Notes: generated by a model not told the origin, from the sequence alone. Shown: positions 35,425-44,562, numbered from the stretch's first letter. The stretch is DNA of 46,155 nt from an uncultured Saprospiraceae bacterium (GCA_937941765.1 CALDGQ010000030.1:1-46155), one strand, 5' to 3'. Numbers and translations are program-made.

Positions 35425-36696
35425 TTAAAATCTAAGCTGCTTTCGCTCATCAACCAACCTATCCCTCACCTCTTTACCAACAAAAACAAATCGCCGATCC
35501 GCATTCCACTTCCCGAAAACATCAAAATAAGTCACCGCAAAATAACCTAACACCGGCATCAACAATACAAAGCCGATAAAATATGGATTCCACATAACCA
35601 AAGAAGTGATTAATAGAATTATCCAAATTAATAAATACGATACCAAACTAAAAGCAAAACGAGTCGGCGCTTCGAATTCAAGAAATTTAACGGTCTTTTT
35701 TACATAAATATGTCCAGCTAATATAGGAAGCCCATTTACAATAGTGCCGATTACCATTGGTAAAAAACCTATGATAAGGAAGATGGTTCTGAAGATGTTG
35801 AAGAATTGATTGCCATTTAAAACAGAGTAATCTTTTAATTTGTGTTGATCAAGTTGGTTGAAATAATTCTGTGTTTTTGTTTTCAAAATTACTTTCTCAC
35901 CAGCTTCCATTTTGTTAATCTTATCGGCAATATCCCACTCAGACCTCATTTCATCATTGGATAATTGTTTGATTGGAAAAATATTTTCTTTCAAATAACT
36001 CCGATTCATAACAAAGTGTTGTTCTGCCAACTCATCATCTGCTTTGTCATCAATTCCGATAACACAATCTTGCATACGATTCCGCAATTCTTTTGTTAGT
36101 TGGACGATTGCACGATTTGGATGTTCTTTATAAATATCCATGTAATCCGCCAACCGAATCGGGTCGCCAAATTCAACCATCACTTCTTTTCGATATTGAT
36201 TTGGATAAGTATAGTTGACACCAGTAGGAATGATATCGATATCTTCAATGCCATATTTTTCATAGGCACCAAAAGCCAATCTAGCGGTACCTTTTTTTAT
36301 TGCCCTCAATCTTTTTTCTTGAATCGTACTACCCTCTGCAAAAACGACAATGATGTTATTCTCACTTAATTTTTTGTAAAGACTTCTGAAAATTTCTTCG
36401 TTGTTTTTCAAATTCGAAAACCCGTCCACTCTTCTATAAATAGGAACCATCCCAAATGCATTGGTAAAATAATTAACAATTCCTTCTTTAAATACATCCG
36501 CACGGACCAAGTAGAAAATTGGTTTTTTAAGAGTACTACCAATCAAAAGCGGTTCAATAAAAGCAGTAGGATGGTTGGAAGCAATCAAAACAGGCTTATC
36601 TAGGCTTACTACTTTGTCATTATAGAAATAGATTTTTCTAAAATATACCCGTAAACCAAGATTTACTAAATTCGCAACAGTTTTGTAAATAAACAT
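35425..36696 (-). CDS. PlsC-type glycerophospholipid acyltransferase
   Basis: 423 residues. An N-terminal 1-acyl-glycerol-3-phosphate acyltransferase domain (about 10-210) has motif I as SNHPTAFIEPLLI, the GMVPIYRR motif, and FAEGSTIQEKRLRAIKKGTA in place of the usual PEGT. The catalytic Asp of motif I in related Bacteroidota proteins (NHPxxFxD) is Glu here. The C-terminal part has two pairs of membrane segments (about 285-330 and 345-395). It probably acylates lysophospholipids or glycerol phosphate at the inner membrane. It is divergent from miaA with 50 bases between; a TAnnTTTG box lies in that gap. Confidence 0.85.
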   Translation of the reverse strand: MFIYKTVANLVNLGLRVYFRKIYFYNDKVVSLDKPVLIASNHPTAFIEPLLIGSTLKKPIFYLVRADVFKEGIVNYFTNAFGMVPIYRRVDGFSNLKNNEEIFRSLYKKLSENNIIVVFAEGSTIQEKRLRAIKKGTARLAFGAYEKYGIEDIDIIPTGVNYTYPNQYRKEVMVEFGDPIRLADYMDIYKEHPNRAIVQLTKELRNRMQDCVIGIDDKADDELAEQHFVMNRSYLKENIFPIKQLSNDEMRSEWDIADKINKMEAGEKVILKTKTQNYFNQLDQHKLKDYSVLNGNQFFNIFRTIFLIIGFLPMVIGTIVNGLPILAGHIYVKKTVKFLEFEAPTRFAFSLVSYLLIWIILLITSLVMWNPYFIGFVLLMPVLGYFAVTYFDVFGKWNADRRFVFVGKEVRDRLVDERKQLRF

Positions 36697-36725
36697 ACAA
36701 TTAGGTAGTTGTTCTCATTTGGAAA

Positions 36726-36733
36726 CAAAAATA
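36726..36733 (-). promoter_or_regulatory. -7 element of the acyltransferase gene
   Basis: On the minus strand this reads TATTTTTG, with TTTG about 22 bases upstream inside the miaA start. It is 30 bases before the acyltransferase ATG. Confidence 0.5.
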
Positions 36734-36746
36734 AGATTTTCTCAAA

Positions 36747-37655
36747 ATGCACCAACAAAAATATTTAATAGTCATCGGTGGTCCTACTGCTTCGGGTAAG
36801 ACGAATTTGGCGATTAAAGTGGCTCAGCATTTCAAAACGACGATTTTATCTGCTGATAGTCGTCAGTTTTATCGCGAAATGGAAATCGGAACGGCCAAAC
36901 CTACTACCGAGGAACAAGCTCAAGTAAAACATCATTTTGTAGATTCTCTTTCTATTCATGACGATTATAGTGTCGGTGATTTTGAAAAACAATCCATTGC
37001 CTTACTTGACAATTTGTTTGAAGAAAATCAAGTAGTTGTGATGGCTGGTGGATCGGGACTTTTTGTCAAAGCCGTTTGTGAAGGTTTGGATGAGTTTCCA
37101 GAGGTTTCAAATGAGGTAAAAGAGAAATGGAATCAATTATTTGAAGAAAAAGGTCTTCCATTTTTGCAAGAGCAATTAATGGCAATTGATCCTGATTATT
37201 ATCATGAAGTGGATAAAGAAAACCCAAGGAGATTGCTGCGTGCAATTTGTGTTCATGAAGTAAGTGGAACGCCATTTTCAGTTTTCAGAAATCAACCGAA
37301 ACCAAAACGAATTTTCACCCCTATCTATTTGTACCTTCAAAAAGAAAGAACTCAGCTTTACAATGACATTAATTTGAGAGTTGATCAAATGATCTCTGCA
37401 GGTTTGGAAAAAGAAGTTATTGGGTTGAAACCACATCTACATTTGAATGCTTTGCAAACGATTGGGTATCGAGAATTCATTCCTTATTTTGAAAATAAAG
37501 TGGCACTTGATTATGTAGTTGATAAAATAAAACAACATACTCGAAACTACGCTAAACGGCAAATGACTTGGTATCGTGGACAGGATGATTGGAATGAAGT
37601 TGAGGATTTTGAGGATGCTTTGAATATTTTTGAGAATATGATTAATAATGTATGA
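36747..37655 (+). CDS. miaA: tRNA dimethylallyltransferase
   Basis: Adds an isopentenyl group to A37 of tRNAs that read UNN codons. 302 residues with P-loop IGGPTASGKTNLA (about 10-22), SADSRQFYREMEIGTAKP (about 36-53), HHFVDS, AGGSGLFVKAVCEGLDEFP (about 102) and the C-terminal ALQTIGYREF and KRQMTWYR motifs. The length is normal. Its stop codon lies inside the left arm of the inverted repeat at 37640. Confidence 0.95.
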   Translation: MHQQKYLIVIGGPTASGKTNLAIKVAQHFKTTILSADSRQFYREMEIGTAKPTTEEQAQVKHHFVDSLSIHDDYSVGDFEKQSIALLDNLFEENQVVVMAGGSGLFVKAVCEGLDEFPEVSNEVKEKWNQLFEEKGLPFLQEQLMAIDPDYYHEVDKENPRRLLRAICVHEVSGTPFSVFRNQPKPKRIFTPIYLYLQKERTQLYNDINLRVDQMISAGLEKEVIGLKPHLHLNALQTIGYREFIPYFENKVALDYVVDKIKQHTRNYAKRQMTWYRGQDDWNEVEDFEDALNIFENMINNV

Positions 37656-37740
37656 TTTATGATGTATGATATGACGTTGATTCGCGAGAAGTACGTCGCT
37701 CACGAACCAACGTCATATCATACATCATACATTATTAATC
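37640..37740. repeat. Long inverted repeat spanning the end of miaA
   Basis: The right arm 37708-37740 is the exact inverse of the left arm 37640-37679 once a 7-base TTTATGA insertion in the left arm is removed (33 paired bases). The arms reiterate TATGATGTATGAT. The 28-base centre contains TTCGCGAG, TACGT and CTCACGA, also seen inverted in the repeat at 29773. The left arm contains the last codons and stop of miaA, so it is a likely terminator or 3'-end stabiliser. Confidence 0.9.
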
Positions 37741-37749
37741 ATACATCAC

Positions 37750-38088
37750 CTATAACAATTCAATTACATTTTCAGGAGGACGACCCAAAATTGCTTTCTT
37801 TCCATCCACCACAATCGGTCGTTCTATCAACTTAGGATATTTCACCATTGCTTCAATCCATTTGGCTTCTGTCAATTCCTTTCCTTTAAATTTTTCTTTG
37901 AAGATTGGCTCTCCTTTTCTGATCAGCTGTTCTGCTTTTATACCTAATTTTTTCAAAAGTCCTTTAAGTTCCTTTGCGGTAGGCACATCTTCTAAATATA
38001 AAATAATTTCAGGAGTGATATTTTTTTCTTCGATTAACGCCAGGGTTTCTCTACTTTTGCGACAACGAGGATTGTGATATATTTTCAT
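37750..38088 (-). CDS. arsC: ArsC/Spx-family arsenate reductase-like protein
   Basis: 112 residues of the thioredoxin-fold ArsC family. It has the active-site Cys in YHNPRCRKSRETLALI (Cys9, C-x-x-S rather than C-x-x-C), and the later ERPIVVDGKKAILGRPPENV, which carries the conserved Arg. Such proteins reduce arsenate with glutathione or glutaredoxin, but many chromosomal copies have no proven arsenic role and no other ars gene is near. The length is normal. It is convergent with miaA. Confidence 0.88.
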   Translation of the reverse strand: MKIYHNPRCRKSRETLALIEEKNITPEIILYLEDVPTAKELKGLLKKLGIKAEQLIRKGEPIFKEKFKGKELTEAKWIEAMVKYPKLIERPIVVDGKKAILGRPPENVIELL

Positions 38089-38118
38089 TTTGCGAAGTTA
38101 CAAATTTTACTTTACGTT

Positions 38119-38326
38119 GAATGGTAGACGGTAGTCGATTAACGGGGAGTACGCTGGGAGCCCGTGTACTTAAGTGAGACTGTGCGAAAACTCCCAAAGC
38201 AAAGAGGTTAGAAACTTTTGCTCGAATACTGTGTGTGTTACGAGATGAAGGTTTCTCATCTCGAACGAGTATATTCGCACAGTCTGACGTACTCCCCGTT
38301 AACCGTTTACCGTTATCCGTTCACCG
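38119..38326. repeat. Long inverted repeat enclosing a two-hairpin element
   Basis: The left arm (38119-38153, ending ATTAACGGGGAGTACG) and right arm (38288-38326, starting CGTACTCCCCGTTAAC) pair over about 35-40 bases at roughly three quarters of positions. The right arm repeats an ACCGTT phrase four times. The 115-bp two-hairpin element fills the loop. Confidence 0.85.
38174..38288. repeat. Dispersed two-hairpin palindromic element, full copy with deletions
   Basis: The ends GTGAGACTGTGCGAAAA and ATATTCGCACAGTCTGAC match the family. It is collinear with the reverse complement of the copy at 46032. The second hairpin, CGAGATGA...TCATCTCG, has lost seven bases (AACCTCT) of its inner stem while keeping the outer 8-bp stem. 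The first keeps GCAAA...TTTGC. Confidence 0.9.
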
Positions 38327-38345
38327 TTTTTCAAAAAACAAAAAA

Positions 38346-38771
38346 ATGATTTGGAAGACAGAATTTACCTTAGAAGGATTGAACAATATTAATGATGATA
38401 CGATGGTACGTCATGTTGGAATAGAATTTACTGAAATCGGTGATGACTATTTGAAAGCAACCATGCCTGTTGATCATCGCACCAAACAACCGATGGGTTT
38501 ATTGCATGGTGGTGCTTCCGTTGTTCTTGCTGAAACATTAGGAAGTGTTGCTGGATTGATGTGTTGTGATTCGACTAAATTTACAACAGTAGGTGTTGAG
38601 ATTAATGCCAATCATTTGAAATCTGTAACAAGTGGAAAAGTAACAGGTACGGTCAAACCTGTTCGCATTGGCAGAACCATGCAAGTTTGGAATGTTGAAA
38701 TTAGAAATGAAGCTGGCCAATTAACTTGTGTTTCTAGATTTACTTTGATGGTGGTACCGATTCGGAAGTGA
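38346..38771 (+). CDS. PaaI/YbdB-type hotdog thioesterase
   Basis: The start is the ATG at 38346 (141 residues). The frame is open to 38235, but that extension is translated repeat element. The hotdog signature is PMGLLHGGASVVLAETLGSV (about 49-68; the HGG loop and the catalytic Glu/Asp position), followed by VGVEINANHLKSV and a beta strand set ending CVSRFTLMVV. It hydrolyses acyl-CoA thioesters; candidates are menaquinone-pathway DHNA-CoA or phenylacetyl-CoA type substrates, which cannot be told apart here. The long repeat directly upstream must contain or bound its promoter. Confidence 0.9.
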   Translation: MIWKTEFTLEGLNNINDDTMVRHVGIEFTEIGDDYLKATMPVDHRTKQPMGLLHGGASVVLAETLGSVAGLMCCDSTKFTTVGVEINANHLKSVTSGKVTGTVKPVRIGRTMQVWNVEIRNEAGQLTCVSRFTLMVVPIRK

Positions 38772-39192
38772 TAATTTGTCACTTGAAGTTACTCCGTTTC
38801 AGATATTTTCAATGTTGTTACTTGAAGCGTCTCCGCTCAGATGTTGCTGTTTGGACCATAGCTTTTGGTTTCTGAGCTTCTAAAGCGGAGACGCTTTAAG
38901 CAACTAGCTCAAATTATTCAATCACAATTTGTACAAAACTGCTCCTTTTTGTTTAAAACTTACCTTTAATTTACAAATCAGTGAATTTGATATAAAATAT
39001 TGATAATCAATGTCATATAGAACATTTTACTATGTTTAGCATTTTATCATATCAGATTAACATTACTTTACATTGTCAGTTTCATTGCAATAAGGTATTC
39101 TAGATAAAATCACTTCAATTACAAGGTAAAAAATCAGTATTTTTAGGGTCCCTATTTAGCATCATTTTATCACCAAAAATATTATTCCCATT
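38772..39192. other. Intergenic region with a strong hairpin
   Basis: Arms 38817-38837 (GTTACTTGAAGCGTCTCCGCT minus none) and 38884-38904 pair at 19 of 21 bases, with a second weaker pairing inside (CTCAGA with TCTGAG). It probably ends the thioesterase transcript. The remaining 280 bases are AT-rich and must hold the promoter of the gene at 39193; no clean -7 box was found. Confidence 0.65.
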
Positions 39193-42012
39193 ATGAAGAA
39201 ATTTCTTCTACTATTTAATTTACTTATTTTAAATATTTCATTATTCGGGCAACTGAATATGACTTATATATCCGATGTTACTTATGATGTTTCCTTAAAT
39301 GATATTTGGGGTTACGCAGCTCCGAATGGTGATGAATATGCAATCGTTGGATTACAAACAGGAGTATCTGTTGTTAGTCTAATTGATCCTGCCAATCCGG
39401 TTGAAGTTGCCTTTTTAGCTGGTGAATCTTCCACATGGAGAGATATAAAAACTTGGGATCAATATGCCTATGTCACGAACGAGACTGGTAGTGGTCTTAT
39501 GGTCATTGACTTGACTGATCCTAACAATGCAACTTCGGTTAATTATACAGACCTTGGAAATGGAGATATCCTTTCTAGCATTCACAATATTTATATTGAT
39601 GAGAATGGATATGTATACCTAGCAGGTGCATCCGTAAATAATGGTGGTGCTGTCATCTTAGATGTTTTTACAGATCCAGCCAATCCAGCATTCGTTTCAT
39701 ATGGAGCAGCAGTTTACGCACATGATTATTATGCGAGAGGAAATATTTTGTATGCCTCTGAAATTTATGAAGGAGCATTAACTTTGTATGATGTTTCTGA
39801 TAAAAATAATATCATTCAACTAGGTAGTGAAACAACGCCTTTTGAATTTACGCACAATGCTTGGCCAAATGATGCTGCTGATGTGGTATTTACTACGGAT
39901 GAACAAGCCAATGCACCGGTAGCTTCTTATGATGTTTCAGATCCAAACAATATCACTTTGTTAGACGAATTTGTACCAATCGAAACACTAGGCGAAGGAG
40001 TAATCCCACACAATGTACACGTTTGGAATGATTGGTTAATTGTTTCTTATTATACAGATGGCTGTATTTTGGTTGATGGTTCCAACCCTTCTAACTTAAT
40101 TGAAGTTGGAAATTTTGATACTTTCATACCAGCTTCAACAGGATTTGATGGTGTTTGGGGAGCGTATCCTTATCTTCCATCGGGATTGGTATTACTTTCT
40201 GATATTGGTAATGGATTATATATTTTAGAACCGAATTATGTAAGAGCATGTTGGTTGGAAGGAACAGTGACGGATGCGGTAACAAATGCACCAATTGATG
40301 GCGTTGAAGTTTTGATCACTGCTACACAAGCAAATGGTGCGAATACAGATCCTAATGGAAATTATGAAACTGGAATAGCTACCGCTGGTACCTATGATGT
40401 TACATTTACAGCAACTGGCTATGATCCATTGACAGTTCAAGCAACTATTATAAATGGAGAAATCATCATTCTAGATGTTCAATTGAATCCAGCAAATGTG
40501 GCTGTTGTCACAGGTCAAGTTACTGATGCTTTAACAGGACAACCGGTTCCAAATGCAATCGTATTGTTAGAAGGGACTTCAGGAAGCTTTGAAGGAACTG
40601 CTGATTTTAGTGGTAATTTCTCAATCAGTGCAGCTAACGACAGTTATACCGTTGCGACTGGAGCGTGGGGATATTTACATACGAGTCAAAATGAAATGGT
40701 TGAAAATGGAACTGCTTCATTTGATGTTGAATTAACTAGAGGCTATCAAGATGATTTCTTTGCTGATTTTGGTTGGACCGTTTCTGGTTCAGCGATTACA
40801 GGTATATGGGAAAGAGGTGATCCAAATGGGACTACTTCAGGAGGTGAATTAGCCAACCCGGAAGATGATGTAACAGGTGATTTGGGGAACGCTGCCTATG
40901 TCACAGGTAATGATGGCGGTGGTGTTGGAGCCGATGACGTGGATGATGGAACGATGATTTTGACTTCTCCAACTTTCGGGTTGAATGGATACGTCGCACC
41001 AGAATTGCAATACAACTTATGGTTTTACAACGGAGGTGGCCAAGGAATGCCAGATGATGAAATGGTCGTCAAAATCGATAATGGAGTTACAACGGTGGTG
41101 TTAGAAACGTTGACAGCAGGTACTGGAGGATGGGCTCCAACTGCTTCATTTATTCTTAACGACTTCATCGCATTGACGGGTAATATGCGTGTTATTTTTG
41201 AAACAGGTGATGCACCAGGAAATAGTCATTTGGTAGAAGCAGGTGTGGATGCTTTCAAAATCGTAGAAACAGGTTCAGCAGCTTTTGCAGCAAGTGTTAC
41301 TTCAGGTTGTACACCAATGATTGTAAATTTCACGCCACTAGTTCCAAATGCAACCGCATGGTCTTGGACTTTTGAAAATGGAACACCTGCAACTTCAACC
41401 GATCAAAATCCAAGTATCACTTTCACTGAAGAAGGTTCATTTGGTATTACGCTTTCTGCAACTACTCCAAGTGGAGTTGAGGAATTTACATTAGACGATT
41501 ATATTATTGTCAACACTACGCCTCAACCAGATTTCAATATCTTCATTGATAATTTCACAGCAACTTTTGAAAATACAACGACCAATGCTACGTCCTTTTT
41601 CTGGAATTTTGGTGACAATGAGACCAGTACTGAAATGAGTCCAGTTCACACTTACGCCAATAATGATGATTACATTGTTTCAATGACAGCAACCAATCAA
41701 TGCGGATCATTTACTTCTTCTGGGATAGTACCAATTGATGCGGTTGGAATCAATGACATAGATGAAACCATTTCGATGAAGGCATTCCCAAATCCTTTTT
41801 CGAATGAAATGGTTGTCGAATATCAGTTAGAAAATGCCGACAATACTGTGTTGAGTGTTTTCAATGTTTTAGGACAAAAAATTGAACAAATAGCAATTGA
41901 TGATGTAACTGGCAGCCTAAAAATTGGAAGTACTTACGAAGCAGGCATCTATTTATTTAGAATTGAATCTGAACAAAAAGTCAGTGAAGTAATCAAAGTC
42001 ATTAAGAATTAA
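39193..42012 (+). CDS. Secreted LVIVD/choice-of-anchor B protein with PKD and T9SS domains
   Basis: 939 residues with signal peptide MKKFLLLFNLLILNISLFGQ. Domains: LVIVD-type beta-propeller, choice-of-anchor B-like (about 22-350; VSVVSLIDPANPVEVAFLAG, GLMVIDLTDPNNAT); two carboxypeptidase-regulatory-like folds (about 352-435 and 437-515; LEGTVTDAVTNAPIDGVEV, VTGQVTDALTGQPVPNAIVL); a jellyroll-like module (about 520-695); two PKD-like domains (about 697-855; FENTTTNATSFFWNFGDNET); type A T9SS tail (about 865-939; AFPNPFSNEMVVEY ... AGIYLFRIE). It is a surface or released protein, function unknown. It is an adjacent paralogue of the next gene. Confidence 0.9.
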   Translation: MKKFLLLFNLLILNISLFGQLNMTYISDVTYDVSLNDIWGYAAPNGDEYAIVGLQTGVSVVSLIDPANPVEVAFLAGESSTWRDIKTWDQYAYVTNETGSGLMVIDLTDPNNATSVNYTDLGNGDILSSIHNIYIDENGYVYLAGASVNNGGAVILDVFTDPANPAFVSYGAAVYAHDYYARGNILYASEIYEGALTLYDVSDKNNIIQLGSETTPFEFTHNAWPNDAADVVFTTDEQANAPVASYDVSDPNNITLLDEFVPIETLGEGVIPHNVHVWNDWLIVSYYTDGCILVDGSNPSNLIEVGNFDTFIPASTGFDGVWGAYPYLPSGLVLLSDIGNGLYILEPNYVRACWLEGTVTDAVTNAPIDGVEVLITATQANGANTDPNGNYETGIATAGTYDVTFTATGYDPLTVQATIINGEIIILDVQLNPANVAVVTGQVTDALTGQPVPNAIVLLEGTSGSFEGTADFSGNFSISAANDSYTVATGAWGYLHTSQNEMVENGTASFDVELTRGYQDDFFADFGWTVSGSAITGIWERGDPNGTTSGGELANPEDDVTGDLGNAAYVTGNDGGGVGADDVDDGTMILTSPTFGLNGYVAPELQYNLWFYNGGGQGMPDDEMVVKIDNGVTTVVLETLTAGTGGWAPTASFILNDFIALTGNMRVIFETGDAPGNSHLVEAGVDAFKIVETGSAAFAASVTSGCTPMIVNFTPLVPNATAWSWTFENGTPATSTDQNPSITFTEEGSFGITLSATTPSGVEEFTLDDYIIVNTTPQPDFNIFIDNFTATFENTTTNATSFFWNFGDNETSTEMSPVHTYANNDDYIVSMTATNQCGSFTSSGIVPIDAVGINDIDETISMKAFPNPFSNEMVVEYQLENADNTVLSVFNVLGQKIEQIAIDDVTGSLKIGSTYEAGIYLFRIESEQKVSEVIKVIKN

Positions 42013-42045
42013 TAACAAATTAGACACTTAATAGATCTATTATAC

Positions 42046-42090
42046 AAAAGAGGCTGAAATTGATATATCGAAATCAGTCTCTTTTCTTTT
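42046..42090 (+). terminator. Rho-independent terminator between the tandem paralogues
   Basis: AAAAGAGGCTGA (42046-42057) pairs at 11 of 12 bases with TCAGTCTCTTTT (42074-42085), then CTTTT. The two paralogues therefore seem to be separate transcripts. Confidence 0.8.
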
Positions 42091-42144
42091 AACATAAGAT
42101 GCAATCATATTAAAGGCATCTTACAAAATTCGAGCGCGATTATT

Positions 42145-44502
42145 ATGAAAAAAACATTACTACTATTTTCATTGGTCTTTATCCATATTTCATTGTTTGG
42201 ACAATTGAATATGACTTACATATCCAATGTTACCTACAATGAAGACTTGAATGACATCTGGGGCTATGTGGCTCCCAATGGAGATGAATATGCTTTAGTA
42301 GGATTACGGAATGGGGTATCTATTGTTAGTTTAATAGATCCTTCTAATCCAATCGAAGTATCTTATCTTCCAGGCCTTAGTACTACCTGGCGTGATCTCA
42401 AAACTTGGGATCAATATGCTTATGTCACCAATGAATCTGGAAATGGGGTGATGGTCATCGACTTAACAGATCCTAATAATGCAACTTCAGTAGACTATAC
42501 AGATTTAGGAAATGGAGATTTTTTATCATCCATCCATAATATTTACATTGATGAATTTGGGTATGTTTATCTTGCTGGTGCAACTGTGAATAATGGTGGT
42601 GCCGTCATTTTAGATGTCTTTACGGATCCTGCTAACCCAGCATTTGTATCTTATGGAAATGCCGTTTATGCACATGATTACTATGCTCGCGGAAACATTT
42701 TATATGCTTCTGAAATTTATGGTGGAGAATTGGTCCTTTATGATGTAAGTGATAAAAACAACATTATCCAAATGGGTGCAACGGAGACTCCTTTTAGTTT
42801 TACACACAATGCATGGCCAACGGATGATGCAAGTGTTGTATTTACTACAGACGAGCAAGCAAACGCACCAGTTGCTGCTTATGATGTAACCGACCCAAGT
42901 GATATAGAATTATTAGATGAATTTATACCAATAGAAACGCTAGGAGAAGGAGTAATTCCACACAATGTACACGTTTGGAACGATTGGCTAATTATTTCTT
43001 ACTACACAGATGGATGTATCCTAGTAGATGGTTCTAATCCTTCTAACTTAATTGAAGTCGGAAATTTTGATACTTTCATTCCAGCTTCAACAGGATTTAG
43101 TGGTGCATGGGGTGCCTACCCTTTTCTACCTTCAGGTTTAGTACTTGTTTCTGATATTGGAAATGGATTGTATGTTTTGGAGCCAAACTATGTTAGAGCA
43201 TGTTGGTTAGAAGGAAATGTAACTAGTGCTAATACTGGTGCTGCATTGGATGGTGTGGAGATAACAATAGATGCAACACAAGCTAATTTATCAAGTTCAG
43301 ATGGATTTGGAGATTATGGAACTGGTATAGCAACGGCTGGCACTTATGATGTAACTTTTACAAAACAAGGATTCTTTCCTTTGACGGTTCCTGCAACTTT
43401 AGTGAATGGAGAAGTTACTATTCTTGATGTTGAATTAGGTTCACCACCTCCTGCAACCATTTCAGGACAAGTGATTGATGCAGCAACAGGCGCACCGGTT
43501 CCCAATGCAATTGTCAACATGGATGGTATGATCAATGATTTCAATGGCGTAAGTGATGCAAGTGGAAATTTCACAATTACTGGACACAATGATGAGTACA
43601 GTATTTTGACAGCCGCATGGGGATATTTACATGATGGACAAAATGCAACGATAACAAACGGAGCTGGTTCTGTAACAATAGAATTGACAAAAGGATATCA
43701 AGATGATTTCTTTGCAGACTTAGGATGGACAACTCAAGGGATTGTACAAACTGGTGAATGGGAAAGAGGTGATCCAATTGGTACTGATTTTCAAAATAGT
43801 TTAGCCAATCCAGAAAATGATGTTCCAGGTGATTTTGGTTTTGATTGTTATGTAACTGGTAATGGTGGTGGAAATGCTGGAAACGATGATGTTGATGGCG
43901 GTGTGACAAGATTGGTTTCTCCTGTAATGGATTTAAGTGGCTACTTCGCTCCTAAATTATCATACAATGCTTGGTTTTTTAATGATGGCGGACAAGGAAA
44001 TCCGAATGATGAACTTGAAATCTCAGTAGACAATGGAATTACAACTGTTGTGTTAGAAACGATTGAAAACACAACGAATGGATGGTTGCCAGATGCTGAA
44101 TTTATCTTAAGTCAGTTTGTTGAATTGACAGATAACATGACCATAACTTTCCAAACAGGTGATGGGAATCAATCTGGACACTTAGTAGAAGCAGCAATTG
44201 ATGCATTTATTATTACGGAAACAGCAACTAGTAGCAATAATAATATTGTTGATGTTACGATTCAACTACACGCTTTTCCAAATCCATTTTCAGAAGAAGT
44301 TTCTATTTCATTTGAAATGGAGGATTATCAAAATGCAACGTTGAATATCTACAATGTATTAGGACAACAAGTTGCTCAAAAAGATTTGACTCAAAGCAAA
44401 GGAATCCTTTCAATAGGTAATGATTTGGAAGCCGGTATTTATATGGTTCAAATTGAAACAACGGATGCTGTAAGTTCTATTGTTAAGTTAATCAAGAATT
44501 AA
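42145..44502 (+). CDS. Secreted LVIVD/choice-of-anchor B protein with T9SS tail (paralogue lacking PKD)
   Basis: 785 residues, collinear with the 39193 protein from signal peptide (LLLFSLVFIHISLFGQ) through the propeller (YISNVTYNEDLNDIWGYVAP), the two regulatory-like folds and the jellyroll-like module. It then jumps straight to the T9SS tail (LHAFPNPFSEEVSISF ... AGIYMVQIETT). The two PKD-like domains, about 150 residues, are absent. It is a tandem duplication followed by loss or gain of the PKD block. The DNA is clearly diverged, so the duplication is not recent. Confidence 0.9.
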   Translation: MKKTLLLFSLVFIHISLFGQLNMTYISNVTYNEDLNDIWGYVAPNGDEYALVGLRNGVSIVSLIDPSNPIEVSYLPGLSTTWRDLKTWDQYAYVTNESGNGVMVIDLTDPNNATSVDYTDLGNGDFLSSIHNIYIDEFGYVYLAGATVNNGGAVILDVFTDPANPAFVSYGNAVYAHDYYARGNILYASEIYGGELVLYDVSDKNNIIQMGATETPFSFTHNAWPTDDASVVFTTDEQANAPVAAYDVTDPSDIELLDEFIPIETLGEGVIPHNVHVWNDWLIISYYTDGCILVDGSNPSNLIEVGNFDTFIPASTGFSGAWGAYPFLPSGLVLVSDIGNGLYVLEPNYVRACWLEGNVTSANTGAALDGVEITIDATQANLSSSDGFGDYGTGIATAGTYDVTFTKQGFFPLTVPATLVNGEVTILDVELGSPPPATISGQVIDAATGAPVPNAIVNMDGMINDFNGVSDASGNFTITGHNDEYSILTAAWGYLHDGQNATITNGAGSVTIELTKGYQDDFFADLGWTTQGIVQTGEWERGDPIGTDFQNSLANPENDVPGDFGFDCYVTGNGGGNAGNDDVDGGVTRLVSPVMDLSGYFAPKLSYNAWFFNDGGQGNPNDELEISVDNGITTVVLETIENTTNGWLPDAEFILSQFVELTDNMTITFQTGDGNQSGHLVEAAIDAFIITETATSSNNNIVDVTIQLHAFPNPFSEEVSISFEMEDYQNATLNIYNVLGQQVAQKDLTQSKGILSIGNDLEAGIYMVQIETTDAVSSIVKLIKN

Positions 44503-44526
44503 TAAAATACAATTTAGAATAAAATG

Positions 44527-44562
44527 AAAAGCTGAATGATTAATTTCATTCAGCTTTTTTTT
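44527..44562 (+). terminator. Rho-independent terminator
   Basis: A perfect 13-bp stem AAAAGCTGAATGA with a 6-base loop, followed by a T run, 24 bases after the stop. Confidence 0.92.

Noticed and set aside
38235..38345. N-terminal extension of the thioesterase
   Set aside because: It translates the two-hairpin element and inverted-repeat arm; the hotdog domain begins after the ATG at 38346.
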